Source of the DNA: Lachnospiraceae bacterium UBA1759
Lineage (GTDB): Bacteria; Bacillota; Clostridia; Lachnospirales; Lachnospiraceae
Assembly: GCA_002315555.1 (NCBI GenBank)
Contig: DCHF01000037.1
Location: 1-22,225, forward strand
Length of the DNA: 22,225 nucleotides
Reading direction: 5' to 3'
Under the pieces are notes generated by a model. The model was not told the origin of the DNA. It did not search any database and saw only the letters and a program-made list of their open reading frames with translations. This document shows, piece after piece, positions 7,361-14,508 of the stretch. The first letter of the stretch is position 1. Each line of letters starts with the position of its first letter. Both the position numbers and the translations under genes were made by a program.

Positions 7361-8959
7361 TTATGAGAGTTCCGACAGATACGCTTTTGCGATCCGGATC
7401 AGCTCCAGATCAACCAGCGTTTCATCCGGCTTCTCATTTTCAAAAACACTGTTATACGTACAGAACGCCATGTCAATGATGAATGCCTTGACAAGAAGCG
7501 TCCTTTCCATGAAACGGGTGAAGCATTCCGTCAGAATATTGAAACGATTGGCATAGCCGAATTCCGGGTGGTTCCGGACATCGTTCCGGATATAGCGCAC
7601 GAATTCAAACGCAAGCGGCGCGATCATTCCATTGGGATCGATTCCGTGGAAACAAGTTCCATCGTCCAGAATATTATTCTCATGAAGGTCGCCGTGAATG
7701 TAATATAGAGCTGCATCCGCAAAAGTATTACGGTAGAGTTCGATGGCATCATCCAGTTCCCGCACCACTTCTTCCTTGCAATACGGGATGGCGTCGATGT
7801 TCACGCGCTTTCCGCAAAGCTCATCGAAATAATACGGCGTTGCATCGTTCTTCATCGACGATTCAAAGGTCTTGGCTTCCGAAAGGACCGTATCAAAGAA
7901 GTCGATCAGCTTCACATACTGATCAAAGCACGCAAACCTGGCATTTTTGATCTCAGTGAGCACCATCAGTTTCAGGCTCTCATCATAATCGATCATGGCC
8001 GCCATAAAACGGTCGGAAAGGATCTTCATCGCGGAAAGCTCACGCTCATAACGCTCAACAAAGGCCGGAATGAACTTGAAAATGATATTTCCGTACTTTC
8101 CGGACTTGGCATGCAGCACAAGGCCGTACCGGGATATCTGGTTCGGACGGAAGGAACTGATCTCATACTTCGAAATTAGTGCCGGCATGGCCTGATAGAT
8201 CCCGTTGATCCACTGCATGGTCTCTTCCGGCCGGTTACGAAGCAGGAACGACTTGATACCTTCCGTGATCAGCACCTCTTTATCAAAGAACGAAAGGTTA
8301 TTTTCCTTGTTGATCTTGCCCAGGCGCTGAAGAAGAAACGCCGCATATTCGAGTTCGAAATCGTACGTCAGCTTCAGATTATTCTTGAATTCAAAATAGT
8401 ATTCGCGAACCGCATCGTCCGGGAGCATGCAGGCAGTCTCCTGGAACTGAAAATCCAGGTCGTAGGACTTCCAGAGAAGCTCAAAATTAAAGGCTTCCGG
8501 AGACTGGGTGATGATGAATTTCTCCCGGTCAAGCTTGGTATTGTTGTAATCGGTAAAACCGCCGGTGATCTTCTGGGAAGTAATGACCGCATCGGCCTTA
8601 TCCAGTTTTTCGAAATAGGTGTCGATCAACTCTCCGTAGATAAACGGTGCCACCGCATCCACAACAACGATCTTCTCACACGCGTAGTTTTCCTTGATAT
8701 GCTTGAGTCCGTTGTACATGGAGCCGATGCGCGAGTCTCCGTTTGAGACGATGTCATATCCGGAATTCTTCAGTTTTTCCGAATAAGGAACCCACTGCGG
8801 GTCCATAACGACAACGATCTTGTCCGTAAGCCTGGACGCTTCCACCGCTTCCAAAACATAATCAATGACCGGTTTTCCGGCAATCAGATTGTACTGCTTC
8901 GGAATCACCGCTCCGAAGCGGTTTCCTACACCGCCGGACATAACGATAACAATGTTCAT
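7361..8959 (-). CDS. Fusion of IspD/TarI-like cytidylyltransferase and APH-like kinase
   Basis: A 532-residue two-domain protein. Residues 1-230 resemble IspD/TarI nucleotidyltransferases: GGVGNRFG (R14), IPKQYNLIAGKP (K21), NGDSRIGSMYNGL and ITQSPEAFNFELL are all present. The HDAARP motif of IspD, however, reads VDAVAPF, so its His and Arg are lost. Residues about 255-532 form a kinase of the aminoglycoside phosphotransferase fold with HGDLHENN (D424 catalytic, N429) and GIDPNG (D441 metal-binding), closest in appearance to the APH(6)/hydroxyurea kinase type. The parsimonious reading is that the kinase phosphorylates an alcohol and the other domain converts it to a CDP-activated form for the adjacent LicD. 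The substrate is unknown; choline, ribitol or glycerol are candidates. It starts 1 base after the licD stop with an AGAGGA ribosome site. Confidence 0.85.
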   Translation of the reverse strand: MNIVIVMSGGVGNRFGAVIPKQYNLIAGKPVIDYVLEAVEASRLTDKIVVVMDPQWVPYSEKLKNSGYDIVSNGDSRIGSMYNGLKHIKENYACEKIVVVDAVAPFIYGELIDTYFEKLDKADAVITSQKITGGFTDYNNTKLDREKFIITQSPEAFNFELLWKSYDLDFQFQETACMLPDDAVREYYFEFKNNLKLTYDFELEYAAFLLQRLGKINKENNLSFFDKEVLITEGIKSFLLRNRPEETMQWINGIYQAMPALISKYEISSFRPNQISRYGLVLHAKSGKYGNIIFKFIPAFVERYERELSAMKILSDRFMAAMIDYDESLKLMVLTEIKNARFACFDQYVKLIDFFDTVLSEAKTFESSMKNDATPYYFDELCGKRVNIDAIPYCKEEVVRELDDAIELYRNTFADAALYYIHGDLHENNILDDGTCFHGIDPNGMIAPLAFEFVRYIRNDVRNHPEFGYANRFNILTECFTRFMERTLLVKAFIIDMAFCTYNSVFENEKPDETLVDLELIRIAKAYLSELS

Positions 8960-8960
8960 A

Positions 8961-9785
8961 TCAATCCTCTAAATCCAAATAATAAGCTTCCGGTGCATGC
9001 ATGACGCGCTTTTCTACCGGCGGCATCTGCATATAATCACCGTAGAAATGAGTCAGGATCTTGTCATATCCCTTGGGAGCCTTAAAGGATACGCCTTCAA
9101 ACATGAGATCCACCGTTTCAGCAAACCATTCCGCTTCAAAACGGTCCACGATGCTGTTGGGCCAGGTCACATCGCCCACATATTTACCTTCGGTGCGACG
9201 ATCCATCGCCATGATCTTTCTGCACCAGTATTCCGTATTCAGTCCGATACCGTTCACGATCATTCGTAACGGAACGGTGACCGGTGCCGTAAGCTTATAT
9301 TTTCTTGTCTTGAAATTACCTGCAGTGGTCACGCGGATCATTCTTCTGTAATTGTGGATCCTCTTGATCTCCCGTGCCGTTTCGTCGATGCTGTCCGGCC
9401 AATAGGAAAGCGTAAAGATATCCAGCCACAGGCCGGTCGCAAACTTTTTATCGATATTCTTCTCATATGCGATCGTATGCGTGTCCACGATCTTGATAAA
9501 CGGATAGAGATTCGGTTTGACCGCCGGAATCAGGATCCGGTAACGTTTTTCCTCATCCAGATACGCATTTTCATTTGCGATCGCGATGATCCTTTCGCGG
9601 CTCTCCGGGGAAATATATACATCGATATCGTCATCCCAGGGAATGAAACCCTGATGACGGACGGCACCAAGAAGCGTGCCGCCGCAGAGCAGCATTTCAA
9701 TACCATTTTTTTCACAGAATGCCTTAAACGCAAGCAGCATATCAAATAAGATCGGCTGGATCTCTTTATCGGTAATTCTTCTCAT
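8961..9785 (-). CDS. LicD family phosphotransferase
   Basis: LicD proteins transfer a phospho-alcohol, classically phosphocholine from CDP-choline, onto surface glycans or teichoic acids. The 274-residue protein carries the defining motif LCGGTLLGAVRHQGFIPWDD followed by DIDVY (aspartates at 51-53 and 55) and the downstream TGLWLDIFTL region. No signal peptide is seen, so it acts on the cytoplasmic face. It is the first gene of an operon with the CDP-forming fusion protein (1-base gap) and the sortase, and is preceded by a strong promoter. The acceptor glycan and transferred group are not readable from sequence. Confidence 0.93.
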   Translation of the reverse strand: MRRITDKEIQPILFDMLLAFKAFCEKNGIEMLLCGGTLLGAVRHQGFIPWDDDIDVYISPESRERIIAIANENAYLDEEKRYRILIPAVKPNLYPFIKIVDTHTIAYEKNIDKKFATGLWLDIFTLSYWPDSIDETAREIKRIHNYRRMIRVTTAGNFKTRKYKLTAPVTVPLRMIVNGIGLNTEYWCRKIMAMDRRTEGKYVGDVTWPNSIVDRFEAEWFAETVDLMFEGVSFKAPKGYDKILTHFYGDYMQMPPVEKRVMHAPEAYYLDLED

Positions 9786-9843
9786 GAGTTCTCCTCTTCA
9801 TGTACGTTCGGGCAGAATGGTCCTTATAAATATAGATATTAAA

Positions 9844-9871
9844 ATTATATCATAAAACGTTTATAAGTCAA
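9844..9871 (-). promoter_or_regulatory. Promoter of the licD operon
   Basis: On the minus strand TTGACT (9866-9871), a 16-base spacer and TATAAT (9844-9849) preceded by TGA give a consensus extended -10 promoter. It sits about 58 bases upstream of the licD ATG in the A/T-rich gap between the pnp terminator and licD. The rest of 9786-10004 holds only that terminator. Confidence 0.85.
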
Positions 9872-9913
9872 ATTATCAATGCATCTCAGTCTGACGTTCA
9901 ATAAGTACGAAAC

Positions 9914-9968
9914 AAAAAGAAGATCCGCTCTTCCTGCGCCGAAAAACGCATTGGAACGGATCTTCTTT
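9914..9968 (-). terminator. Terminator of the rpsO-pnp operon
   Basis: A 12-base-pair stem with arms AAAGAAGATCCG and CGGATCTTCTTT (9957-9968 with 9916-9927) encloses further pairing TTCC/GGAA and TGCG/CGCA. The minus-strand product ends in a T run. It begins about 36 bases after the pnp stop. The A/T symmetry could allow some termination on the plus strand too. Confidence 0.95.
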
Positions 9969-10004
9969 ATAAATTCACCGGGCTTCATGCCCTTCAAATT
10001 TGAA

Positions 10005-12128
10005 TTAAGCCTCTACGGTCTCTTCTGCCTTCTTGTTTGCATCCTTGATGGAGAAAGAGAAACGGCCCATCTTGTCCTTACCGAGGCAGACGACATCGAC
10101 GTGATCGCCAAGAGTCAGAACGTCTTCGATACGGTTGATGCGTTCCTTGCAGACCTTGGAGATGTGGACCATGCCTTCCTTGCCCGGAGCAAATTCGATG
10201 AATGCACCGAACTCGCGGATGGAAACAACAGTACCGGACAGGCGCTGACCTTCGTGGAACTCGGTAACGATGATCTCGATGGTGTTCTTTGCCTTAGCCA
10301 TCATATCCGGATCCGTACCGCAGATCGCTACGGTGCCGTCTTCAGAGATGTCGATCTTTACGCCGGTCTCATCGATGATACGGTTAATGACCTTACCCTG
10401 CTTACCGACAACATCGCCGATCTTCTGAGGATCGATCTGAACGGTGATGATCTTCGGAGCATACTTGGAAAGCTCGGTACGCGGAGCTTCGATCACCTTG
10501 GACATAACATTGTCCATGATGAAGAAACGAGCTTCACGGCAGCGAGCGATAGCGCCTTCGATGATCGGACGGGTCAGGCCATGGATCTTAATATCCATCT
10601 GGATCGCGGTAATACCCTTATGAGTACCGGTTACCTTGAAGTCCATATCGCCGAAGAAGTCCTCAAGACCCTGAATATCGGTAAGAAGTACGTAATCATC
10701 ATCGGTCTCACCGGTAACAAGACCGCAGCTGATACCGCCGACCATAGCCTTGATCGGAACACCGGCTGCCATCAGTGCCATGCAGGATGCGCAGGTAGAT
10801 GCCATGGAGGTTGAACCGTTGGATTCAAAGGTCTCGGATACGCAGCGGATCGCATACGGGAATTCTTCCTCAGACGGAAGTACCGGAAGCAGTGCACGCT
10901 CAGCAAGTGCGCCATGACCGATCTCACGACGTCCCGGTCCGCGGGAAACCTTGGTCTCGCCTACAGAGTATGACGGGAAGTTGTAATGATGCATGTAACG
11001 CTTAGAGGTCTCGTTCTCATCAAGACCATCGATCTTCTGAGATTCAGAGATCGGAGCCAGCGTACAAACATCGCAGATCTGAGTCTGTCCACGGGTGAAC
11101 ATAGCGGAACCATGTACGCGCGGAACGATATCGACTTCTGCAGCCAGCGGGCGGATCTGATCCAGCTTACGGCCGTCCGGACGCTTCTGATCCTTCAGGA
11201 TCATCTTACGTACGGTCTTCTTCTGATAGTTGTAAAGAGCTTCATCGATCAGGCCCATCCACTCATCGTGGTTGCCTTCGTAACGAGCCTTTAACTGCTC
11301 CTTCATAGCGAAGATGTTCTTGTCACGGATCTGCTTTTCATCAGCAAATACCGCTTCTTCCATAACTTCTGCCGGGAATACGGTGGTCATGTCTTCCCAC
11401 AGGTCTGCCGGAATAACATGAGAAGCATATGCATGCTTTTCCTTGCCGCATTCTGCTACGATGGTGTCGATGAACGCGATGATCTGCTGGTTCAGTGCGT
11501 GTGCAGCAAAGATCGCTTCGATCATCTTGTCTTCCGGAACTTCGTTAGCGCCTGCTTCGATCATGATGACCTTGTCGCGGGTAGATGCAACGGTCAGTGC
11601 CAGATCGGTGACCTTGCGCTGTGCGGAGGTCGGGTTAAATACAAGCTCGCCGTCAACCATGCCGACCTGAGTCGCTGCGATGGGGCCGTCGAACGGAATG
11701 TCAGAGATGGAGGTTGCGATGGATGCACCCAGCATAGCCGTTACTTCCGGACCGCAATCGGGGTCAACAGACATAACAAGGCAGTCGATGGTAACATCGT
11801 TTCTGTAATCCTTCGGGAACAACGGACGCATCGGACGGTCGATAACACGGCTCGTCAGGACTGCATGCTCGGAAGCCTTGCCTTCACGCTTGTTGAAACC
11901 ACCCGGGATCTTACCTACTGCATACATCTTCTCTTCGTACTCGATGGACAGCGGGAAGAAGTCGATGCCTTCTCTGGGCTCCTTGGATGCTGTGGTCGTG
12001 CAAAGTACAGTGGTATCACCGTAGTGCATGAATGCAGCGCCGTTTGCCTGTGCAGCTACGCGGCCGATATCAACGGTCAGGGTTCTGCCGGCAAGTTCCA
12101 TTGAGTAACTCTTAAACTCTTTTGCCAT
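10005..12128 (-). CDS. pnp: Polynucleotide phosphorylase
   Basis: 3'-5' exoribonuclease that phosphorolytically degrades RNA as a trimer. The 707-residue product has two RNase PH-like domains, with the catalytic stretch EDFFGDMDFKVTG in the second (D490, D496 and K498, matching E. coli D486, D492 and K494). A KH domain with GKQG at 575-578 and a C-terminal S1 domain (about 629-696) follow. Length and architecture are normal. The ATG at 12128 has a GAAAGGA ribosome site. It follows rpsO at 143 bases, the common bacterial order, and the gap contains several stem-loops of the kind processed in other species. Confidence 0.98.
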   Translation of the reverse strand: MAKEFKSYSMELAGRTLTVDIGRVAAQANGAAFMHYGDTTVLCTTTASKEPREGIDFFPLSIEYEEKMYAVGKIPGGFNKREGKASEHAVLTSRVIDRPMRPLFPKDYRNDVTIDCLVMSVDPDCGPEVTAMLGASIATSISDIPFDGPIAATQVGMVDGELVFNPTSAQRKVTDLALTVASTRDKVIMIEAGANEVPEDKMIEAIFAAHALNQQIIAFIDTIVAECGKEKHAYASHVIPADLWEDMTTVFPAEVMEEAVFADEKQIRDKNIFAMKEQLKARYEGNHDEWMGLIDEALYNYQKKTVRKMILKDQKRPDGRKLDQIRPLAAEVDIVPRVHGSAMFTRGQTQICDVCTLAPISESQKIDGLDENETSKRYMHHYNFPSYSVGETKVSRGPGRREIGHGALAERALLPVLPSEEEFPYAIRCVSETFESNGSTSMASTCASCMALMAAGVPIKAMVGGISCGLVTGETDDDYVLLTDIQGLEDFFGDMDFKVTGTHKGITAIQMDIKIHGLTRPIIEGAIARCREARFFIMDNVMSKVIEAPRTELSKYAPKIITVQIDPQKIGDVVGKQGKVINRIIDETGVKIDISEDGTVAICGTDPDMMAKAKNTIEIIVTEFHEGQRLSGTVVSIREFGAFIEFAPGKEGMVHISKVCKERINRIEDVLTLGDHVDVVCLGKDKMGRFSFSIKDANKKAEETVEA

Positions 12129-12184
12129 TTTGTTTTCCTTTCGCTTTCTTCTTACTTCTCGGGGCTCTTCCCCATTTTTGTGAC

Positions 12185-12272
12185 AGCAGTATCACTGCTT
12201 TTCGGGAAAAATAAACTTTCCCATAGCATACCACGAGGGACGACTGACGCCGTCCCCCAGATATGATGCTAT
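12185..12272 (-). promoter_or_regulatory. Stem-loop cluster between rpsO and pnp
   Basis: Three hairpins fill the rpsO-pnp gap. A compound one has outer arms ATAGCAT/ATGCTAT (12223-12229 with 12266-12272) around an inner GGGACG/CGTCCC stem (12237-12256). The others are GGGAAA/TTTCCC (12204-12222) and AGCAGT-ATC-ACTGCT (12185-12199). None is followed by a T run on the minus strand, so they are more likely RNA-processing or stability elements than terminators. In E. coli the equivalent region is cut by RNase III in pnp autoregulation. Confidence 0.65.
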
Positions 12273-12538
12273 TACTTTCTTAAGCCTAACTTTTCGATCA
12301 GTGCACGATAACGGTTGATGTCTTTCTTCTTGAGGTACTCAAGAAGACCACGTCTCTGACCTACCATCATGAACAGACCACGACGGGAATGATTATCCTT
12401 CTTGTTGGTCTTCAGATGCTCGGTAAGCTCTGCGATTCTTTCGGTCAGGATTGCAACCTGAACTTCCGGAGAACCGGTATCGCCTTCCTTTAGGCCGTAT
12501 GCTGCGATCAGTTCTGCTTTCTTCTCTTTTGAAATCAT
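12272..12538 (-). CDS. rpsO: 30S ribosomal protein S15
   Basis: Primary 16S rRNA-binding protein of the 30S platform. The 88-residue product has standard length and signatures (EGDTGSPEVQVAILTERI and HSRRGLFMMVGQRRGLLEYL). The in-frame extension back to 12643 is rejected because S15 begins MISKEKKAEL, an AAGGAGG ribosome site is correctly placed for the ATG at 12538, and the longer form would cover the promoter. It is followed by pnp in the conserved order. Confidence 0.98.
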   Translation of the reverse strand: MISKEKKAELIAAYGLKEGDTGSPEVQVAILTERIAELTEHLKTNKKDNHSRRGLFMMVGQRRGLLEYLKKKDINRYRALIEKLGLRK

Positions 12539-12619
12539 GGTGATTTCCTCCTTAAATATAAATCTTACCAGGGACTGGGTGAGCCGTCGAGAAATCGGCA
12601 GACTAAGTCCAAGGCGCAC
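12539..12619 (-). promoter_or_regulatory. rpsO 5' leader, candidate S15 autoregulatory RNA
   Basis: An approximately 80-base leader contains a two-tier stem: GGACT/AGTCC (12572-12576 with 12606-12610) enclosing GCCG/CGGC (12583-12586 with 12596-12599). S15 is known to repress its own mRNA through structured leaders in several bacterial groups, with differing folds. Whether this leader binds S15 is inference. Confidence 0.45.
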
Positions 12620-12625
12620 TTGATA

Positions 12626-12654
12626 ATAATAACACTGCATCATCCATTTGTAAA
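12626..12654 (-). promoter_or_regulatory. Promoter of the rpsO-pnp operon
   Basis: On the minus strand TTTACA (12649-12654) and TATTAT (12626-12631) are separated by exactly 17 bases. Transcription would begin near 12620, about 80 bases upstream of rpsO. The -35 is embedded in a perfect inverted repeat described separately. Confidence 0.8.
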
Positions 12655-12668
12655 GACAATTTTACAAA
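12647..12668. repeat. Inverted repeat TTTGTAAA-N6-TTTACAAA over the rpsO -35
   Basis: A perfect dyad with 8-base arms (12647-12654 and 12661-12668) and a 6-base centre lies between the stop of the upstream DUF5722 gene and the rpsO promoter, and covers the rpsO -35 hexamer. It lacks a T tail, so it is not a standard terminator. It could be an operator or a transcript-end stem. Confidence 0.7.
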
Positions 12669-12682
12669 GTTATTAAATCCTT

Positions 12683-14332
12683 TTATTCAAACTTCTTTAC
12701 TATTCTGTTTGTGAGGAGACGGTCCTCCGTTATGCTCAGCATTTGAATGGCAAAACTGGCGGCATCTTCGGAAATTCTCGCAATATACTCTTCGTCATCG
12801 CGCTTTGTATCATGGTTGATCCAAACCAGGCGGGACGATTTTTTGCCCTCGGCATCCAGAACATCGACCCGCATATGCGCATCTCCATTCAGATAAAGCC
12901 CCATCTTGAGCGTACTTTCTTCGCTGTATTCACGAACGATGGTCGCATTGTTGTTTTCATCGATATAAACAAACCGGTACTGATACGGTTCCGTACCGCC
13001 GCCCGCTTGCGCGGTCCATGTCACGGTCTCACCGGATCCGATGCTGCTTCCGCAGTCACTGTCCAGTCCGACGACCAGCTTGGATTCTTCAAACTTAATG
13101 TCCGAAAGCCCCGGAACAAGTTCCTCCCAGGATTCGGCATTCAAATACTTCAGGTATTTCTCCGTCACCAGGTAACCGTATTCCGTATCAATGTTCTGCA
13201 TTATGTTTATGATCTCACGCGGATGCCAGTCGAGGTCATACATTCCGAAGTACAGCCCCATGTCCGGTTCCGGTGCAAGGTCGATGTAAGCACGGATAAT
13301 AAAGGACTTGATCTCCGGAATCGATTCCATAATGTAATACGCATATGCATACATGGCCGCTTGCCGCTCTTCATCGACGATTCCGTTATGATACGCATTA
13401 AAGCCGGATTCGGAGATCACGATGTCACGAACTTTGCCTTCATACAGCATCTCATCCCGGTTCATATAATCCGCAAGCACATTGAGATTACTGATGGAAA
13501 TGACAAACGTATCATTGTTGTTTTTTACACCGACGGATGCGTCATCGATGAAAGATGCATCGGTCAAAGGACAGGGATATGCATGATGCACGAGGCCCCA
13601 TTCATAATCACCGCCCTGCTTTGCAATATAGGCGAACTTATTCAGATAAGTCCGTGTGTTCAAACGGCCGCCGTCCGTTGAATTCCAGTAATAATCGAGC
13701 GAGATCATGACCTTACCGAATGAATCAACGGCGCGGAGCGCTTCATCCATGTAACGGCAGATCTTCTCGTAATATATGACCTGATCCACCAAGGATCGGT
13801 TGCCCATTTCCATCCAGGTATGTGGATTATTGACTTCATTCTGCATGATAAAATAATCCACCGTGCCGCCAAAGCACTCAGCGATCACCCCCATCAGCTT
13901 CCGGTTGAGTTCCTGTCCCTTATCCGTCCATGTATCAAACGCATGATACGCCGCATTGCTTTTTGTGGTATCCGTGATCATTTCCAGTTCGCTGGCCAGG
14001 ACTACCATGGAGATCGTCTCAAGTCCCGTGTTATCCTTTCGTTCCTTCAGCCACGTATTGATCTCCGTCAATTCTTTACCATTTACGTAATAGTCGATCG
14101 TTTCCCCGCTCTTCCTATAGCTTCCGAGGTAATCATAGCCGAACTCATAGGTCGTACTGATAAACTGCGTGATATCAAGATTATACAGCGTATGCTTTGT
14201 GGAAAGTCCGACGGACTCCACTCCCTGAAGGCCTTTCTTTGAAGCAAAACTGGCCTGGTTCAGGAGTGCAAACCCCAAAACCAGGCACAGAATGATGCTT
14301 ATGTAATTCAGAAAACGCTTTTTTCCCCTCAA
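12683..14332 (-). CDS. Secreted DUF5722 protein, putative glycoside hydrolase, no dockerin
   Basis: A secreted protein of 549 residues from a TTG start at 14332. That start gives a clean signal peptide (MRGKKRFLNYISIILCLVLG to ASFA, then SKKG), has an AAAGGA ribosome site 9 bases upstream, and brings all conserved residues to the same numbers as in the paralogue at 14509-16251. The main domain is DUF5722, a TIM-barrel-like family resembling clan A glycosidases. Candidate acid/base E166 lies in MQNEVNNPHTW and candidate nucleophile E308 in VISESGFN. Other family blocks are MISLDYYWN, WGLVHHAYPCPLT and FIIRAYIDLAPEP. An Ig-like region follows (about 415-500). Unlike its paralogue, it ends in an unrelated tail with no dockerin. 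The substrate is unknown. Confidence 0.82.
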   Translation of the reverse strand: MRGKKRFLNYISIILCLVLGFALLNQASFASKKGLQGVESVGLSTKHTLYNLDITQFISTTYEFGYDYLGSYRKSGETIDYYVNGKELTEINTWLKERKDNTGLETISMVVLASELEMITDTTKSNAAYHAFDTWTDKGQELNRKLMGVIAECFGGTVDYFIMQNEVNNPHTWMEMGNRSLVDQVIYYEKICRYMDEALRAVDSFGKVMISLDYYWNSTDGGRLNTRTYLNKFAYIAKQGGDYEWGLVHHAYPCPLTDASFIDDASVGVKNNNDTFVISISNLNVLADYMNRDEMLYEGKVRDIVISESGFNAYHNGIVDEERQAAMYAYAYYIMESIPEIKSFIIRAYIDLAPEPDMGLYFGMYDLDWHPREIINIMQNIDTEYGYLVTEKYLKYLNAESWEELVPGLSDIKFEESKLVVGLDSDCGSSIGSGETVTWTAQAGGGTEPYQYRFVYIDENNNATIVREYSEESTLKMGLYLNGDAHMRVDVLDAEGKKSSRLVWINHDTKRDDEEYIARISEDAASFAIQMLSITEDRLLTNRIVKKFE

Positions 14333-14362
14333 GTGATCGAATCCTTTAGTAATTTGGTGAGA

Positions 14363-14421
14363 ATACAAAAACCTGTTTCCTGCAGTCAATACACAAACAA
14401 AAACGTGTTTACTGCAGTAAA
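14363..14421 (-). repeat. 27-bp tandem repeat upstream of the DUF5722 gene
   Basis: Two copies (14395-14421 and 14363-14389) agree at 23 of 27 positions and start 32 bases apart, about three helical turns. Each contains CTGCAG and GTTTTTGT. The upstream copy includes the perfect 14-base palindrome TTTACTGCAGTAAA (14408-14421). They lie between the candidate promoter and the TTG start. Confidence 0.85.
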
Positions 14422-14437
14422 AACAATACAATTTAGA

Positions 14438-14467
14438 AATATATCACCAAAACTTAAAAATTGTAAA
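14438..14467 (-). promoter_or_regulatory. Candidate promoter of the dockerin-less DUF5722 gene
   Basis: On the minus strand TTTACA (14462-14467), an 18-base spacer and TATATT (14438-14443) lie in the A/T-rich 176-base gap after the dockerin-bearing DUF5722 gene. A weak stem (AAGGGAT/ATCCTTT) just before it might partly terminate the upstream operon. An alternative start within the repeats (TTGACT then TATTCT at 18 bases) cannot be excluded. Confidence 0.5.
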
Positions 14468-14508
14468 GGATTTTTTAATCTTTTCGTGATCCCTTGGCTT
14501 TTTTCATG

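Noticed and set aside
5996..7366. Long plus-strand open frame (456 codons) opposite the sortase
   Set aside because: Antisense shadow of the sortase gene, rich in Arg/His/Ile with no domain, no credible ribosome site and no family resemblance. The minus-strand frame has clear sortase motifs.
7361..8959. Bona fide IspD of the isoprenoid pathway
   Set aside because: The HDAARP motif is altered, the protein is fused to a kinase and sits with licD, and isoprenoid neighbours are absent.
9879..10814. Plus-strand open frame opposite the 3' end of pnp and its terminator
   Set aside because: It runs through the terminator hairpin and antisense to conserved pnp KH and S1 domains. No recognisable protein features.
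12539..12643. Longer S15 start at 12643
   Set aside because: It would place coding sequence over the -10 and leader stem. S15 homologues start at MISKEKK.
12743..13681. Plus-strand open frame opposite the DUF5722 gene
   Set aside because: Mirror of a well-supported minus-strand coding region; composition is typical of antisense translation.
14333..14431. N-terminal extension of the dockerin-less DUF5722 protein to a TTG at 14431
   Set aside because: The extension would translate the tandem repeats and push the signal peptide inward. The TTG at 14332 has a ribosome site and aligns with the paralogue.
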